Positions 10,372 through 26,160 are shown, counted from the stretch's first letter. The stretch: DNA of 64,000 nucleotides from Cryptomeria japonica (GCF_030272615.1 NC_081415.1:629215240-629279239), one strand, 5' to 3'. Translations and numbers: made by a program. Notes: a model not told the origin generated them from the sequence alone.

Positions 10372-13232
10372 TTAGTTTACCTCTTGAAGGGGCAACACCC
10401 CTAATTCACCTCTTAAGTACACAAATGTAGCCTTTGGGAGAGGCTTGGTGAATATGTCTGCTAACTGCTCCTTTCTGGAAACATGTTCCAGTGCAATCTC
10501 TTTGTTCTGAACCTTTTCCCTCAAGAAATGATACTTAAGCTCAAAGTGCTTGGTTCTAGAATGTAAAACTAGATTCTTGGAGATATTAATTGTACTAGTA
10601 TTGTCACAAAATATACTTACCAGTTCAGATACAGGAACTTTGAAGCCATTTAATACATGCTTCATCCAAATTGTCTGTGTGCAGTTCATGAAAGATACAA
10701 CATACTCAAGTTCCACTATAGACTAAGAGATACAACTCTTCTTCTTACTCATCCATGAGACCAGTCTACCACCGAGAAAGAATGCACCACCGGTTGTGCT
10801 TTTCCAGTCATCTACATTACCTGCCCAATCAGCATCTGTGTATACTTTTAAGTTGAAATCCTTGCTATATGGATACCACAATCCATAATCAATAGTTCCC
10901 TTCAGATACATAAGAATCTGCTTGGCTGCAACCAAGTGGGATTCTCTTGGGCTTTTTTGGAACCTTGCAGTAATGCCAACTGCATGTGTAATATCTAGTT
11001 TGATATGCACTACATAATGCAACTTACCAATAATTGATCGGTATTCCTTCTCATCAACCAATGCTGAGTCATCCTCTTTAGATAGTTTACAACCGGTCAC
11101 CATCATTGTACCAACCAGTTTACTATCTTCCATGCCAAAAGTCTTCAACACCTCTTTGACATACTTGGACTGAGTGATAAAGATTTCATCTTTCATCTGT
11201 TGGATCTGTAGTCCAATGAAGAATTTAATCTCCCCTATGAGTGACATCTCAAACTCTTTCTTCATCTCATCTGCAAACTCATGACTCATCTTGTCATCTC
11301 CACCAAAGATAATGTCATCAATAAATACCTCACAGATCAGGATCTGATCTCCTTTAGACTTCAAGTAGATATTTCTATCTTCACTTGTTCTCTCAAATCC
11401 AATCTTAAAAAGATGGGAATGTAGGCATTCATACCATGCTCTACATGCATGCTTTAGACCATATAAGGCTTTATGTAGCCTACATACCATGTCACTATCT
11501 TCAGATAGGGAAAACCCATGTGATTGCTTAATATACACCTCCTCTTCAAGTACACAATTTAGGAATGCAGATTTTACATCCATTTGATATACTTTGAAAC
11601 CTTTAAAAGATGCATATACAAGAAGCATAAAAACTCCTTCCAATCTAGCTACAGGAGCAAAGGTTTCTCGATAGTCTTCTCCTTCTTCTTGGGCATATCC
11701 TTTGCACACCAATCTGGCTTTGTTCCTAATTACTGTGCCATCCTCATTCAGCTTATTTCTGAAGACCCATTTGGTACCAATGACATTTTTATGCTTCGGT
11801 CTGGGTACCAAAGACCATGTACCATTTTTCTCTATCTAGTCAAGTTCCTCTTCCATTGCCTTGATCTAGTCTTCATCTTTATGTGCCTCTTTGAATGTTT
11901 TAGGCTCAAATTCAAAGATCATACATGAGTTTTCTCTTACCTTTCTTCTTGTAAGGATTCCTACATCCTTATCTCCTATGATCTGCTTAGGATCATGATT
12001 CAGCTTAACATACCGAGGAATGGTCTTGATAGATTCCTCTTGTTTTCCTTCTTCATCCTCATCTCCACCAATATCAACATCTACATCTACCGTTGTAGGA
12101 ACACTGTTACTGGTACTTGGTTGGCTGACAACCGGTTCCCAGAAGGTTACAACCATTTCATTTACCGCTTGCTTACTGCTGGTTTCCTCCATTTTTTTAG
12201 AGGTTTCATCAAATCTTACATTGATGCTTTCCATGATTCTCTGAGTCTTATTATTGAAACACTTGAGAGCTTTGCTCTTGGTGGAATACCCTAAGAATAT
12301 TCCCTCATCACATTTCGCATCAAATTTTCTCTGGTGTTCACTCCTCTTGATGTAACATTTTCTACCAAACACTCTAAAGTAGCTAACCATAGGTGTCTTA
12401 TCGGTCCAATACTCATAAGGAGTTTTAACCTTGCCTTTCTTGATGAGTACCCAGTTCATTGTATAGACTGCATTGCTCACCGCTTCTCTCCAAAAGGTGT
12501 GGGCTACCTTTTCTTGAATCAACATAGTTCTAGCTGCTTCAACCATAGTTTGTTTATTCCTCTCTACTAGGCCATTCTGTTGTGGAGTCTGGGGGGTAGA
12601 CAGTTGCCTCTTGATGCCATGTTCTTCACAGTACTTATTGAATTCACCAGAAGTGAATTCCCCTCCTTGATCAGTTCTCAGACACTTGATCCTTTTACCG
12701 CTTTCCTTCTCCACTAATGCTCTGAAGGCTTTGAACTTTACAAAAGCTTCAGACTTATCTTTCAATAATGTGACCCACATCATTCTTGAGCAGTCATCAA
12801 TAAGAATCATGAAGTACCTATCACCCTACACACTCCTAGTTTTCATAGGACCACACAAATCAGTATGCACAAGATCAAGCAAATTGTCAGTAGTGAAAGA
12901 TTTACCTTTAAAGGTTGAGGAAGACATTTTCCCCAATTGACACTCTCTGCACAAGGTATTATCCATTTTTCTTAGCACCGACAACCCTCTAACTGCCTTG
13001 ATCTTACTAGCCTTCACAATATTATCAAAGTTTACATGGCATCGTCTCCTATGCCATATCCAGCTATCATCAAATTTAGCCATAAGACATGTACTTATAT
13101 TTGCATTCAGCTGAAATAGGTTACCTTTGGTCTACATGTCAGTGGCCACCAATTCACCATTCTTTCCTTTGATTTTGCACACTCCATTCTTGAATTCCAG
13201 AGTGAGACCACTATCATTCAGCTAGGCAAAAC
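10372..13232 (-). pseudogene. SIRE-like copia pol: integrase, reverse transcriptase, RNase H
   Basis: All parts lie in one minus-strand frame, one base out of phase with gag. Order: GAG-pre-integrase zinc finger with His/His and 'LCRECQLGK' (12826-13083); integrase core with 'HTDLCGPM', 'RTDQGGEFTSGEF' and 'TPQQNGLVERNKQT' (11866-12880); RT with 'YQMDVKSAFLN' and the catalytic 'VFIDDIIFGG' (10723-11811); RNase H with 'YTDADWAGNVDDWKST' and a final 'LADIFTKPLP' (10372-10900). In-frame TAGs fall near 13222, 13133, 12826, 11864, 11836 and 10721. All are explicable as CAG or TGG codons altered by transitions. The catalytic residues are still visible, so the element died recently relative to its neighbours. 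Confidence 0.93.
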
Positions 13233-14465
13233 TCAGATGTTGTGTCTGAGACCATCAACCCAGTACACATTGTCAGCACTACTCTTTCCATTCAGAGAGA
13301 TGGACCCTCTACCTTTGACCATGCATGGTGCATCATTACCAAAGTGAATCACGCCACCATCATACTCTTCCAAGGATAGAAACTTGCTCTGGTCACCAAT
13401 CATATGGTGAGAACAGCCATTGTCAATAATCCACACATTGGAATTATCAAACCAGGAGACAAGAACCTTCTTGTCTGACACATCTTCCTTGACAGCAACA
13501 AACACAATATCTTCATTTTCTTTATCTTTTGATTCCTCATCTGTGACACCTTCATCAACTGCCACAAAATAGTTTCTCTGATTTCCTCTGAATTTTTTGA
13601 ACCTTTCTAGTTTGTCCTTGTTGTTGCCATTAGGATATTTTACACCAATATGTCCTATCCGGTTACAAGAAAAGCATTTCAAAGGAAGCTTACCTCTGTA
13701 TTTGTCAATTCCTTTAGGAAGTTTCCTGGCAAGGAGAGCTTCAAATGCCATCAAAATCTCCTCATCATCCATTTCTCTGCTCTGTCTTGGTTCACCACTG
13801 GTGCTAGCTTCTTTTCCTTTCTTGGATGGTACAGCAGAAGCTTTAAAAGTTGATTTAGTCTTTTGAACACTGCCATGAAAACTATTTAGCTCATAGGCTG
13901 TCAACTTTGCAATGATGGAGTATAGGGATACCTTAGTCTTGTCTATTGATCTCAGCTCCTGAATCGCAGCAAACCTTATTGCATAGACTGGTAATAAGGA
14001 TCTCAGGACTTTGCTTACCATGGTGGAATCTTCCATTTTACCACCTTTACTCTTGATATCTCCAACAATGGTTTTGATTCTTATTCCATACTGTTGAATG
14101 GTCTCACCTTCAACCATCTGCATGTCTTCAAACTTTCCTCTAAGGCTTTCTTCCTTAGCTTGTTTTACATGCTCATCACCACCATAGATATTTTCAAGAG
14201 TATCCCATACCTCTTTGGGATTTACTTTATCTTGAACATCAATAAACTCAATGTCAGATAAACTACTAATTAGGGCTTCCATGACTTGCCCATTCTCCTG
14301 CATCTCTCTCTTTTGGTCATTGGTGAGAGTACTAGTAGGGGCAACATAGGCATTCTCAACATAGCTCCAGTGTTGAGCACCCATGCTTCTGATGTATATC
14401 TTCATTCTGTCTTTCCATATACTGAATTTTTCTCTATTAAACTTTGGACCTTCCCTCTTCATCAT
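13233..14465 (-). pseudogene. SIRE-like copia gag and protease
   Basis: Open for 410 residues from an ATG at 14465. Residues about 10-210 match the plant copia gag fold (UBN2/DUF4219 family), with 'WKDRMKIYIRSMGAQHW' at the N terminus. A CCHC-type knuckle 'CFSCNRIGHIGVKYP' is near residue 265, with the last Cys replaced by Tyr. The protease active site 'WIIDNGCSHHM' is near residue 350, with Asn where Ser is usual. The frame ends prematurely at 13233, where a one-base loss shifts it relative to pol; pol continues in the next frame. Confidence 0.9.
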
Positions 14466-14520
14466 TAGACTGGGATCTTTACCTCAAGCAGTTAAGCTTA
14501 TGACACAGAGGACCTGGAGG

Positions 14521-14534
14521 ATGCTTTGATACCA
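14521..14534 (-). promoter_or_regulatory. primer-binding site of the SIRE-like element
   Basis: The minus strand reads TGGTATCAAAGCAT, two bases inside the 5' LTR. It matches the usual initiator-Met tRNA primer site of plant copia elements, with one change from TGGTATCAGAGC. Confidence 0.88.
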
Positions 14535-14536
14535 AT

Positions 14537-15975
14537 TGATAACACAATGATGAATGGATAGTACCAAACTGATACTGAGAGGGGGGGCTAAATTAGTACA
14601 AACAAAAGCACACTCTTAAACTGGTTTGTCACTATACACTGTGCATTGACAGACAAACACTAACACCGGTCCTTAAACAGAGTACAACCAGCAAATCCCA
14701 GAATAACTGAGACAAGCATAAACCGGTTGACACTTATCTTCTCATACAATCTAACACTTCATTTCCATTTAACCCTATGCATGAACAGGTAATCTACCAT
14801 CAAAGATATACATATAAGAAACTAGATCAACATGATTCACCGCTCAATAGAAAACAACATAGAATCACATGAAGAAGACATCACACATGACACAAATATT
14901 TTTCACATGAAAACCCAACTGGGAAAAACCACGGTGGGGATGAATACCCACAAGCTTGTTTTTGAACTCTTTAGAAGTCCGCTCTATTATGAGCCTTGTC
15001 CAGTTAAAGACCGATACAATAGGTTCTGTTAGGAACCGATCCTGTTAGGGATCACCCGGTTAAGGGTTAAACCCTGTTACAGGTTACCTTGTTAGAGGAT
15101 TTCAAGAACTTAATGGTTTTGAGTCACCCTGTTAAAGGATTTATAGCAAGCCAGTTAAAGCTACCCTATTAAGGGATTTCTCAACTGTTCAAGTGATTAG
15201 AGATCAATAGGTATTACAATGATCTGGTAGCAACACTCAATGCCAGTGCAGATCTGCTTAAGCTCCTCTTCACCTTCTACACTTACACTCTACAGGTATC
15301 ACTTCTCTCCTCTGGTCTAGCAAGAATCATGTATCTCTTCTCTTGGATACACACACACAACTTTTGCCAACAACCTCAGAAAGAATCACAACATCGACCT
15401 TATAGGAGAACAGATAGGTCGGTAGCATAAACCCTAAACCTGTTAGGTTAAGGAATTCAAACAGTTCAATCCTGACCGTTGAGCACACTGCATTAAAAGC
15501 AACACTCTTGATCCAATCTCAAGACATTCTCCATCATTCATTTTCCACCGATTTCATGGCAACTGATAACCCATCACACGTTATCACCGTTTACAGACTT
15601 CGCACATTCCTGAGGTAGATAGGAATAGTCTCCTTCATGCAAAATCCTTCACGCACACAAGGCTTACATGGCAACATGATCTATTCTTCATTATCATGCT
15701 AGCTCATCACACAAAGTCACTGGTTGAGCCACACAGGCTTCAAGCACTCCAACTAGAAACCCTGTAGTTGAGACTACCAACCGGTAGTCATACAACGCTT
15801 CCATGTGCCAATTCCCATAACCATATGTCGGTTCACCTTGAACAAACATGCCGCTTCACTTTGGCACAAATGTCAGTTCACAATATTATACTGGTTCTCT
15901 TCTCTTCATCATATTGACATGAATGACAACACATAATGTCATTATGTCCTCATACCGATTCACATAATGCCAAGA
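14537..15975 (-). repeat. 5' LTR of the SIRE-like element
   Basis: Direct repeat of 8669-10129. Outer border CCAAGA on the plus strand (CCAACA expected), followed by target duplication AAGGT at 15976-15980. It lacks one of the telomere-like AAACCCT units and part of the 9190-9220 segment seen in the other LTR. Confidence 0.92.
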
Positions 15976-15980
15976 AAGGT

Positions 15981-19549
<3,569 letters not shown>

Positions 19550-20291
19550 CATGAATGAAATATATGACATTTTTTGAACTTTGTGTTTATTTATGCAATT
19601 TGGACTGTTTATTAGCTATGTGATGGATGGTGATTTAAAATACATATGTGATGGATTACATGTTTATGATGATACATTTGACATTTTTTGAAATTTGTGT
19701 TTATTTATCGAATGTGGATTGTCTATTAGCTATGTGATGGATGGTGATTTATGATACATATGTGATAGATTAAATGTTTATGATGATACATATGTGATGC
19801 CTATGATGCTCAATTACATATATGATGATACATATGTGATTCTTATGATGCTCATGATACATATGTATTTATTGTTTATCAAATTACAAATATAATGCTT
19901 ATGATGCCCAATTGTTGGTACTAATTTCATGTATATATTTTGTGTGATGTTGCCACCCTTGGTGTAAACAAGTAATTGACTATAGACATCATCAACCCTT
20001 TAGTTGAGGATCTTGCATAGTCTACATAAAGTAAAGGTAAAGAATAAAAAAATATACAATGATTATGATGATTGCATATTGTTCATGTTGTGTACTATGT
20101 AATTTTTAGTATACGTATCATGTAATTTTTAGCTAACATAAGATAATTGAATTACATATGCAGGAACCTGAACCCTTTTGACGAGGATCCTGCATAGTCT
20201 CATGGATCGACAGATATAAGTCAATAAACCCTATAGAAAGTTTATTTTTAAAAAATTACTAGGAAAACAAACTTTCTCAGTTCTTCAAACC
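19550..20291 (+). other. CACTA intergenic region with a 114-bp tandem duplication
   Basis: No gene. Two adjacent copies of a 114-bp unit start with GACATTTTTTGAA at 19566 and 19680, followed by degenerate 'GATGATACATATGTGAT' repeats to about 19870. The region lies between the transposase stop and the SET-domain gene and may hold the transposase 3' end. Confidence 0.7.
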
Positions 20292-21915
20292 TTGACATTA
20301 GCGGCAAATCTAATACAATTATCAACACTTGAGTCCCTAGTTGGACTTATTCAATTTTTAATCTCAACGTCAACTTCAGGGTCGACTTCTTCATCAATAT
20401 TACCTTCATTTGCAAAATATCTCTCTCGTTACCAACTAACGCTCTCATTTGATGGAGTGCGGGTACCACCAAATAGGTGTTTGCCAAATGTGTCTTCCTT
20501 GAGTAAGGGAAATGTAGGAATAGTTGATGAAAGTGAGACATGTAGTAGGTCTAAAATAGGGAAATCAACTAGAGGTCTAAAGATTAGAAGAAAATTCAAT
20601 AAATGCATGGAATTTTTCCTTGCTCAGGGGGGGTCATGTTCTTATGATAATGAGACCAAACGCGACATCGATGTGCCCTTGAGGTACAAACATCTACAGA
20701 AACAATGGGTACCCAAGGAACTTCCTCCAATAAACACTAATTTTTGTGTTAACGAGAGGATATAACACATACCACCTTTTCCATTACATGGTTTGGGCCT
20801 ATTTTTCATGGATGACATAAAGGTCTATTACAACAAAGTTGTTGAATTGATGGAGTATGTTGGACCTTGTTACAATTACAAAAATTGGATGCAGATTGTT
20901 CGATATAAAAAAAGTATGCCTAGGTATGCACTATCAGCAAATTATATACAACAAAAAGATAATGATCAAAGTAAATGCATGGTTGTATACATTGATGGAA
21001 GGCCAAAAGCAATAGGGAATATTGCAGGTTTTATAAATAATATGCGACTTGGGTCAACTAATAAGTAACCCAATTGTATATTTGAGGCGCGCGAGGGAAA
21101 TTGTGTATTTGTATGTGCAATAAAATCAATAAGTGCAAGGGAAGAGCTGCTAATTGATTACAATTTGAATCGTATAGATACAAACAAAGTTACTAACATG
21201 GGGGTGGTATGTACGATATACCATTTAAACCAACCTCCAATTAATGACTCCAATATACCATCTTATTATTAAGTTTTTTTGCTAAGTCTATTGGTTTCAT
21301 CTCGCTAACCTGTTTATATTTTTTCTTTGTCACAGGGCGACTTGGATCCGTCACATAGCACAAACAGGGATGTAGGTCCCGACACTTCTATCAACCAGGT
21401 AAACCTCATTGTAATTGCACAAATTAGATAGAAGCAAACTATTACATTATTATATTATTTTCTTGAGTGTTTTAGAGTAATTTTGATAGTGTTAATAATA
21501 TTCTTATCATAGATGGATGTTTGGGGAAAGGGAAAGGAACATCCCTTACATCAACATCTCAACACAATATTAAGCAATGAGCACTACGCAATTTCCACAA
21601 ACCATATATAAGTGATAAAAATGTCTATCACAAAAATTAATAAAAAGATCATTGCTTTGGTATGCACGAACCCTCAAACTGATGAGATAAAAGATATGAT
21701 GGATCAATTGATGTAGGCATCAGAAAATATGTGAGTAAGTAGTGATGAAAGCTTTAATTATAAAAAAAATTCAATAATGGTTTTATTTTATACTCTTTTA
21801 TGTCACTAACTAAAATATGTACATGTTGTTTTTACAGATTTTCATGTCTCATCATCAACATGGTGGACATGATCAGGGTATTGCAAGTAGTGTAGGTGAT
21901 GACAATGTTCTATAA
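20292..21915 (+). pseudogene. SET-domain protein gene inside the CACTA element
   Basis: One frame runs from 20292 to 21206, broken by TAA at 20763 and TAA at 21066. It encodes a Ser-rich and basic N-terminal part, then a SET core: 'GLGLFFMDDIKVYYNKVVEL' (20790-20850), 'IDGRPKAIGNIAGFINN' (20990-21040) with 'PNC' after it, and 'FVCAIKSISAREELLIDYN' (21105-21160). These match the G-x-G, N-H-x-C-x-P-N-like and E-E-L-x-x-D-Y elements that bind S-adenosylmethionine and lysine. Downstream exons follow GT..AG rules: 21336-21398, from 21513, and a last one from 21838 ending in TAA at 21915. No pre-SET or post-SET Cys cluster is seen. Family knowledge suggests protein-lysine methyltransferase; substrate unknown. 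Confidence 0.75.
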
Positions 21916-22184
21916 ATTAAAACTAATCCTTCTTTGGACTTGTGAACTTGCTTTTTTAATGTTAGTGTTATTTACACAAGCCTTTCCCTGTCTATACTAT
22001 TTCTCTCTCTTTAAAATGAATAATAATAAGTTTTGTGTGTATATATGATTGTAATAATAGTTTATTAAATTGTTAATAAATTATTTAGTTGCACAATTAG
22101 AAGTTCTCATTTAATATAATCTGATCACTGGTGATGTCTATGGAAGCTATTGATTTTTTTCTTTTATATCTCTTTTAACTTTTC
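21916..22184. other. AT-rich spacer, nothing recognised
   Basis: Separates the SET-domain gene from the first copy of the dispersed reverse-strand repeat. No reading frame or motif of note. Confidence 0.5.
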
Positions 22185-23230
22185 TTTGAAAGACCAACAA
22201 GACAGAATGGAACTTGACAACCAATCCTCCACACTGATATTCGAACTACAACTTTACTTCAAATCATAAAAACATAAGAAAGCACATTGAAGCAATGTAA
22301 AGAAAATAGATTGATCTCAAGGAACTAATCAAATGATTGATCAAATAGATGTCATCAAAGATAGATAGAACATTGGATCTTCATATAAATAGAGAACATG
22401 AGAGAATCAATTGATAAAGAGAACATCTGTTCTTCATATAAATAGAGAACATAAGAGAATCAACTAACAATGTACTTCACCAGTGTAGCATTTCTAGAAA
22501 ATAAAACTCAGAGTGTTGCATTAAAAATGTCTTGAAAAATGATGATAGCATGATCTCCTCTGTCTAAAATTTCTCCATATATAAGAGAATTTTGTTTGAA
22601 AATGAAAGGACATGCCCTTTCATTAAGACTCAAATGAATTAAATCTTAATTACAAACAAACTAACTAACCTAACTGACAACTGACACAAAAAACATATTA
22701 CATGAAGCTCTTATAGAACCACACTTTGTTTCATTAGACACAAAGGCTAACTTCCCAGAACTGCACCGCACTTCTGAATATGCTCCAAATAGTTCTCTAA
22801 TTTGAAAGTATCTGCATCAAAGATGACATCTCAAATAATGTTTTCCAAAGTGATAAACTGCTCCATCTGTGTTGTGGTCTCTGTTAAATCAATCCCATCC
22901 GTCTGAGCAACATTAAGGGAAACATCAAGAAGACTTTGACATTCATAAATCTACTTGTCTTTATCCTTAATTTCCCCTCTTTGATCAACTAATGTAGGAA
23001 TTCCATGTTTGATCATGTCCTTTCATTCATTATATTTCGTTTGCAATTGGACATCAAATTTGTCATGTTTTGCCAGGAGCATGTTAATTTTATCAATCTC
23101 TTTTGCATCTGCTCCTTCTAAAGTTTTCTCATGTAACTTCACACCCAATCTGTTCTTGATCCTATTGTGACACACAACATTGTCCATATTCTTTTGGAAA
23201 ATAATCCAGAACTGCACTTCTTATTTAAAT
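22185..23230 (-). repeat. copy B of an unrecognised dispersed ORF family (3' part)
   Basis: Reads on the minus strand and matches 27412-28390. Its coding part (about 22740-23217) encodes 'IFQKNMDNVVCHNRIKNRLG' and a following helix-rich stretch, closely similar to the C-terminal quarter of the ORF at 27900-30845. The 3' flank is also shared, ending 'TTGTCTTGTTGGTCTTTC' on the minus strand. The homology stops abruptly at about 23225, so this copy lacks the 5' part. It contains a 54-bp direct duplication around 22377 and 22431. Function unknown. Confidence 0.75.
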
Positions 23231-23258
23231 CAGATCTACACTTCTTATTTAAATCAGA
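23214..23258 (+). repeat. 21-bp tandem duplication
   Basis: 'CACTTCTTATTTAAATCAGA' plus TCT occurs twice in succession at about 23215 and 23236, at the point where homology between copy B and copy A ends. Confidence 0.8.
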
Positions 23259-23460
23259 TCTCTTCTCCCTTTTATATCTCATTGTTGAGGGAGTCACATC
23301 TTCCTTCCATGTCTTTTGATGATTCATTAACTTAATTAAATTTAATTAATTATTTTAATTATATTCTTTAATATTCTAATTTAATTTTCTTCCTTTTTAA
23401 TTCTTTTGTATTTTAGTTTACTATTATTAAATTATATTTCAAAGTAGGGACATTACAAAG
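23259..23460. other. AT-rich spacer
   Basis: Very AT-rich (ATTTAATTAATTATTTTAAT type). No coding sequence seen. Confidence 0.5.
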
Positions 23461-23540
23461 ACCAATAAGACAACGTGAAGTTTGACAACATGAGATAGCA
23501 CATTGAAGCAATCTAAATAAATAGATTCCATGGACTATCT
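23461..23540 (-). repeat. copy C, short 3'-end fragment of the same dispersed family
   Basis: Shares 'AGACCAATAAGACAA' and 'AGCACATTGAAGCAAT' with the 3' ends of copies A and B, with an internal gap. It retains only about 80 bp of the 3' flank. Confidence 0.6.
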
Positions 23541-23769
23541 TTTGTAAGGATTATACTAGTTTATCACTAACATTGCCCTCTTGTCACAAAATTTCATACC
23601 TTTGTCCTGCATCAAAACCTACCTTCCTTATTCTCCTTCATGTTATTGTATCATTAAGATTAGCATCGAACACTTAATAAAGGTTCATATTTATTTACAA
23701 CTCTTAATAAAGGTTCATCCTTGTTTACAATTCTTGCAGTTTTCATATATTTTATGTATTATTCTTCAG

Positions 23770-25940
23770 GTTCTGCCAATGTTCCTATGGAAAGACCGCC
23801 TCATTTGAGGTCATCCCCATCTATATTGCCAACTACAATGTTGACAATAGGCAGCATGTAGACGTCCTCTACTGCTTGTCATGTTGACCCACCCACTGTT
23901 GGTAGATCCCTCTTTTTCTCTCTCTTTTGTTATGTGTTTATTTCCCTTGAAGTGTTCTTTCTTGGGGGCATTTCATAGTGGATTCATTTTCTGCAGCAGG
24001 AGATACATATGACAATGCGCTAGAGGTGAATACTAGTGATAACATACCATCATTTCCTCGATCTTCTTGTATTGCTAGTACAAGAACGTTGCAGGCCACA
24101 TTGGTGGTGAGAGACAAAGAATTGATTCTCGAAGATACAGAAGGTTCTAGGTACATTAAAATTATTATTATATATAGTGTAATTGTAATTTACTTACTAA
24201 TGACTCATTTTGGACTAATGATCCCATGATTTTTTGTAGGAAATGGTATTTTTTATAAAAATATTAATGACATTGCATTGCAGATGTTTGGGCCCACCAT
24301 ACATAAAAGGTGGAACATCATATGTGAACTACCCTAATCCACTATTTTTATTTCACATCATTTCTAGAATAGTTTTCCTTTGATCCATTTCTTGAACTAT
24401 ATTAAAGGTATCTTCAATTCATTTCTGAATCTAATAGGTTTGTTTTTTCTTAAAAAGGTGGAATGACCAAGAAAACAGGTTAAAAGATGAACTCACAAAC
24501 CATATGGTTGAGTTGTTAGGAAATGACACATTCAACAAAACCAAGCTCCTTGAAAAAGCTGACACATATCTAAAGCATGTGAGGGACTAGTACATGACAC
24601 ATTTAGAGAAGAATGTAAAGTACGAGCATCCCCCCATGATTCCAGAGAGGGAGTGGAAGGACCTGATTTTTGATGCGAAGGAGAGAATTGAAAGGAAAAA
24701 AGGAAATACACCACCAAACAGTAGAAGAAGGTATGTGATACTATTAAGAATGTAATTATGTACTAATTACTCTTTATATTTATATAATCTATCATATTTC
24801 AAATTTTTCATAGATTGAGTGACACGTCAAAGGCAACCAAGGCAAGACAAGAAAAGCACGGGCAACACAGACTCGACTCTAGTAGTTATATAAAACTTTC
24901 CGCATGAATTGTAAGTATCAGTAAATGAAATATCACATCAAAATATTTATGAATTGCAAACAATTTTTTTTTATCAAACAATACAAGCAAAATTCACGAT
25001 ACTAAGCAAAAAAGAAGGGCTCTGAATTCAATAGAGCACCCACACAAGATGACATGAGAATTGCCTTCCAGTAAGGCTATACAGCCATGGTTGAATGGCT
25101 ATGAGAATTGAGTGGGCAAACATAAGATTCTAGTGCATTCGTCACATAGGTAAATAAGTTATATGAAAATAATTTCAAATTGAATACTTTACCAATAATC
25201 TATTTGATGTTAAGTTCCAACATAAAGTGAATTTATTTGTTTTAATTAAGCAAGCAATTATAACAATGTGCATGACATTGGAATGCAACCTGATAATCAT
25301 GGAACACAACCTCCACATGAAGGTCCAGATGTGCATCCCAGTAGTGGAGGTATTCATTTGCTATTCAAACTTTTTAATGTAATTATTAATACAAATAAAC
25401 ATCTTAAATTGTAATTGGTGTAGAAATTAATGTAACCTTTTTTGTTAATATTTTAGAGCATGTAGCTGGTGGTGACCAAGTGGAGCATGATCCGGGTAGA
25501 CAATATCAGGAACGTGATGTTCCCCAGTCAGGTAAAGAGGACCACTATTGTTTCTTTAAACAAATTTAATTGCAATTGGTGTATGTATTAATGTAACCTT
25601 TTGTATTTCAACTCCAGAGGATCTAGAGGGTGTTCAACATGTTGAGGTTGAGGCTAGACAAAATGATTTCGAAGATGATGTGGCCCCATCAGGGAAAGAG
25701 CACCATGGTTATATTCTTTAAATTAATGAAATACTTGTAACAAAAATAAAAAATGATTTGAATTTAATGCATTTCTTTGTTATTGTAGAGGACCCTCCTT
25801 TGTATTGGTGTCCTCGTCCTTAGAAGAGGACTAGGCATACATCGAGATCACGAGTAGAGGGAAGAACAACTGAAGAGAGGGGAAATGATGAAGAAAATGA
25901 TTCTGCACTTAGTCTTTATATAGCTTCAAAAAAAAATGAT
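23770..25940 (+). pseudogene. second CACTA gene, Transposase_24/TNPA-like
   Basis: A multi-exon plus-strand gene. A Pro-rich exon (about 23771-23900) has 'NVPMERPPHLRSSPSILP'. The core exon (about 24457-24730) encodes a charged helix-rich stretch ending 'EREWKDLIFDAKERIERKK' and 'TPPNSRRR', followed by donor GTATGT at 24731. The next exon (24814 to about 24906) reads 'KATKARQEKHGQHRLDSSSY', the place where the Transposase_24 (Ptta/En-Spm) family has a Lys/Arg- and Ser/Gly-rich block. An exon near 25010-25148 gives 'APTQDDMRIAFQ'. Further short exons (25251-25349, 25456-25531, 25617-25694, 25788-25940) are acidic. Several stops are present. In En/Spm the companion protein binds subterminal repeats. 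Confidence 0.65.
25385..25830 (+). repeat. tandemly repeated exon-intron units in the TNPA-like gene
   Basis: Units of roughly 150 bp repeat, each with an intron segment 'AATTGGTGTA...TTAATGTAACCTTTT', an AG acceptor, a short acidic exon and a 'TCAGG(T/G)AAAGAG' boundary. Exons at 25456-25531 and 25617-25694 encode similar acidic peptides ending in 'SGKE'. Confidence 0.7.
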
Positions 25941-25969
25941 TGTAATCTACATTATTTGATAATGACTTA

Positions 25970-26160
25970 TTTTTATGTGTTAATGAGTGTAATTATGTGC
26001 TAATGAATGTTCATGAATGATATGTGTTAATTAATATTGATGAATGTTTTGTGTTAATGAGTGTTAATGAATGTGTTATTGAATGTTATATGATAACGAA
26101 TGAATATTATATTTTATTAATGGATGAAACAATGAATGAATGTTACATGTTAATGGGGAA
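25970..26160 (+). repeat. degenerate TGTTAATGAATG-type repeats
   Basis: About 190 bp of short imperfect repeats of the kind 'GTGTTAATGAGTGTTAATGAATG'. They lie directly after the last exon of the TNPA-like gene. No coding sequence. Confidence 0.7.

Larger units (their letters stand above)
8669..15975 (-). mobile_element. SIRE-like Ty1/copia retrotransposon, 7.3 kb
   Basis: Two LTRs in direct orientation (8669-10129 and 14537-15975) enclose gag and pol on the minus strand. The 5-bp target duplication AAGGT is present at 8664-8668 and 15976-15980. The primer-binding site (TGGTATCAAAGCAT, complementary to the initiator Met tRNA end) abuts the right LTR, and the polypurine tract AAAGGGGGAGA abuts the left LTR, which fixes the orientation. 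Domain order is gag, protease, integrase, RT, RNase H, as in copia elements, and the RT text resembles the SIRE/Maximus lineage. The insertion falls on a splice donor of the CACTA transposase gene. Confidence 0.95.

Noticed and set aside
22185-23540. Copies B and C as a pair of LTRs
   Set aside because: The shared segments differ greatly in length and have no TG..CA ends, primer site or target duplication. Shared 3' ends of a dispersed unit explain them better.
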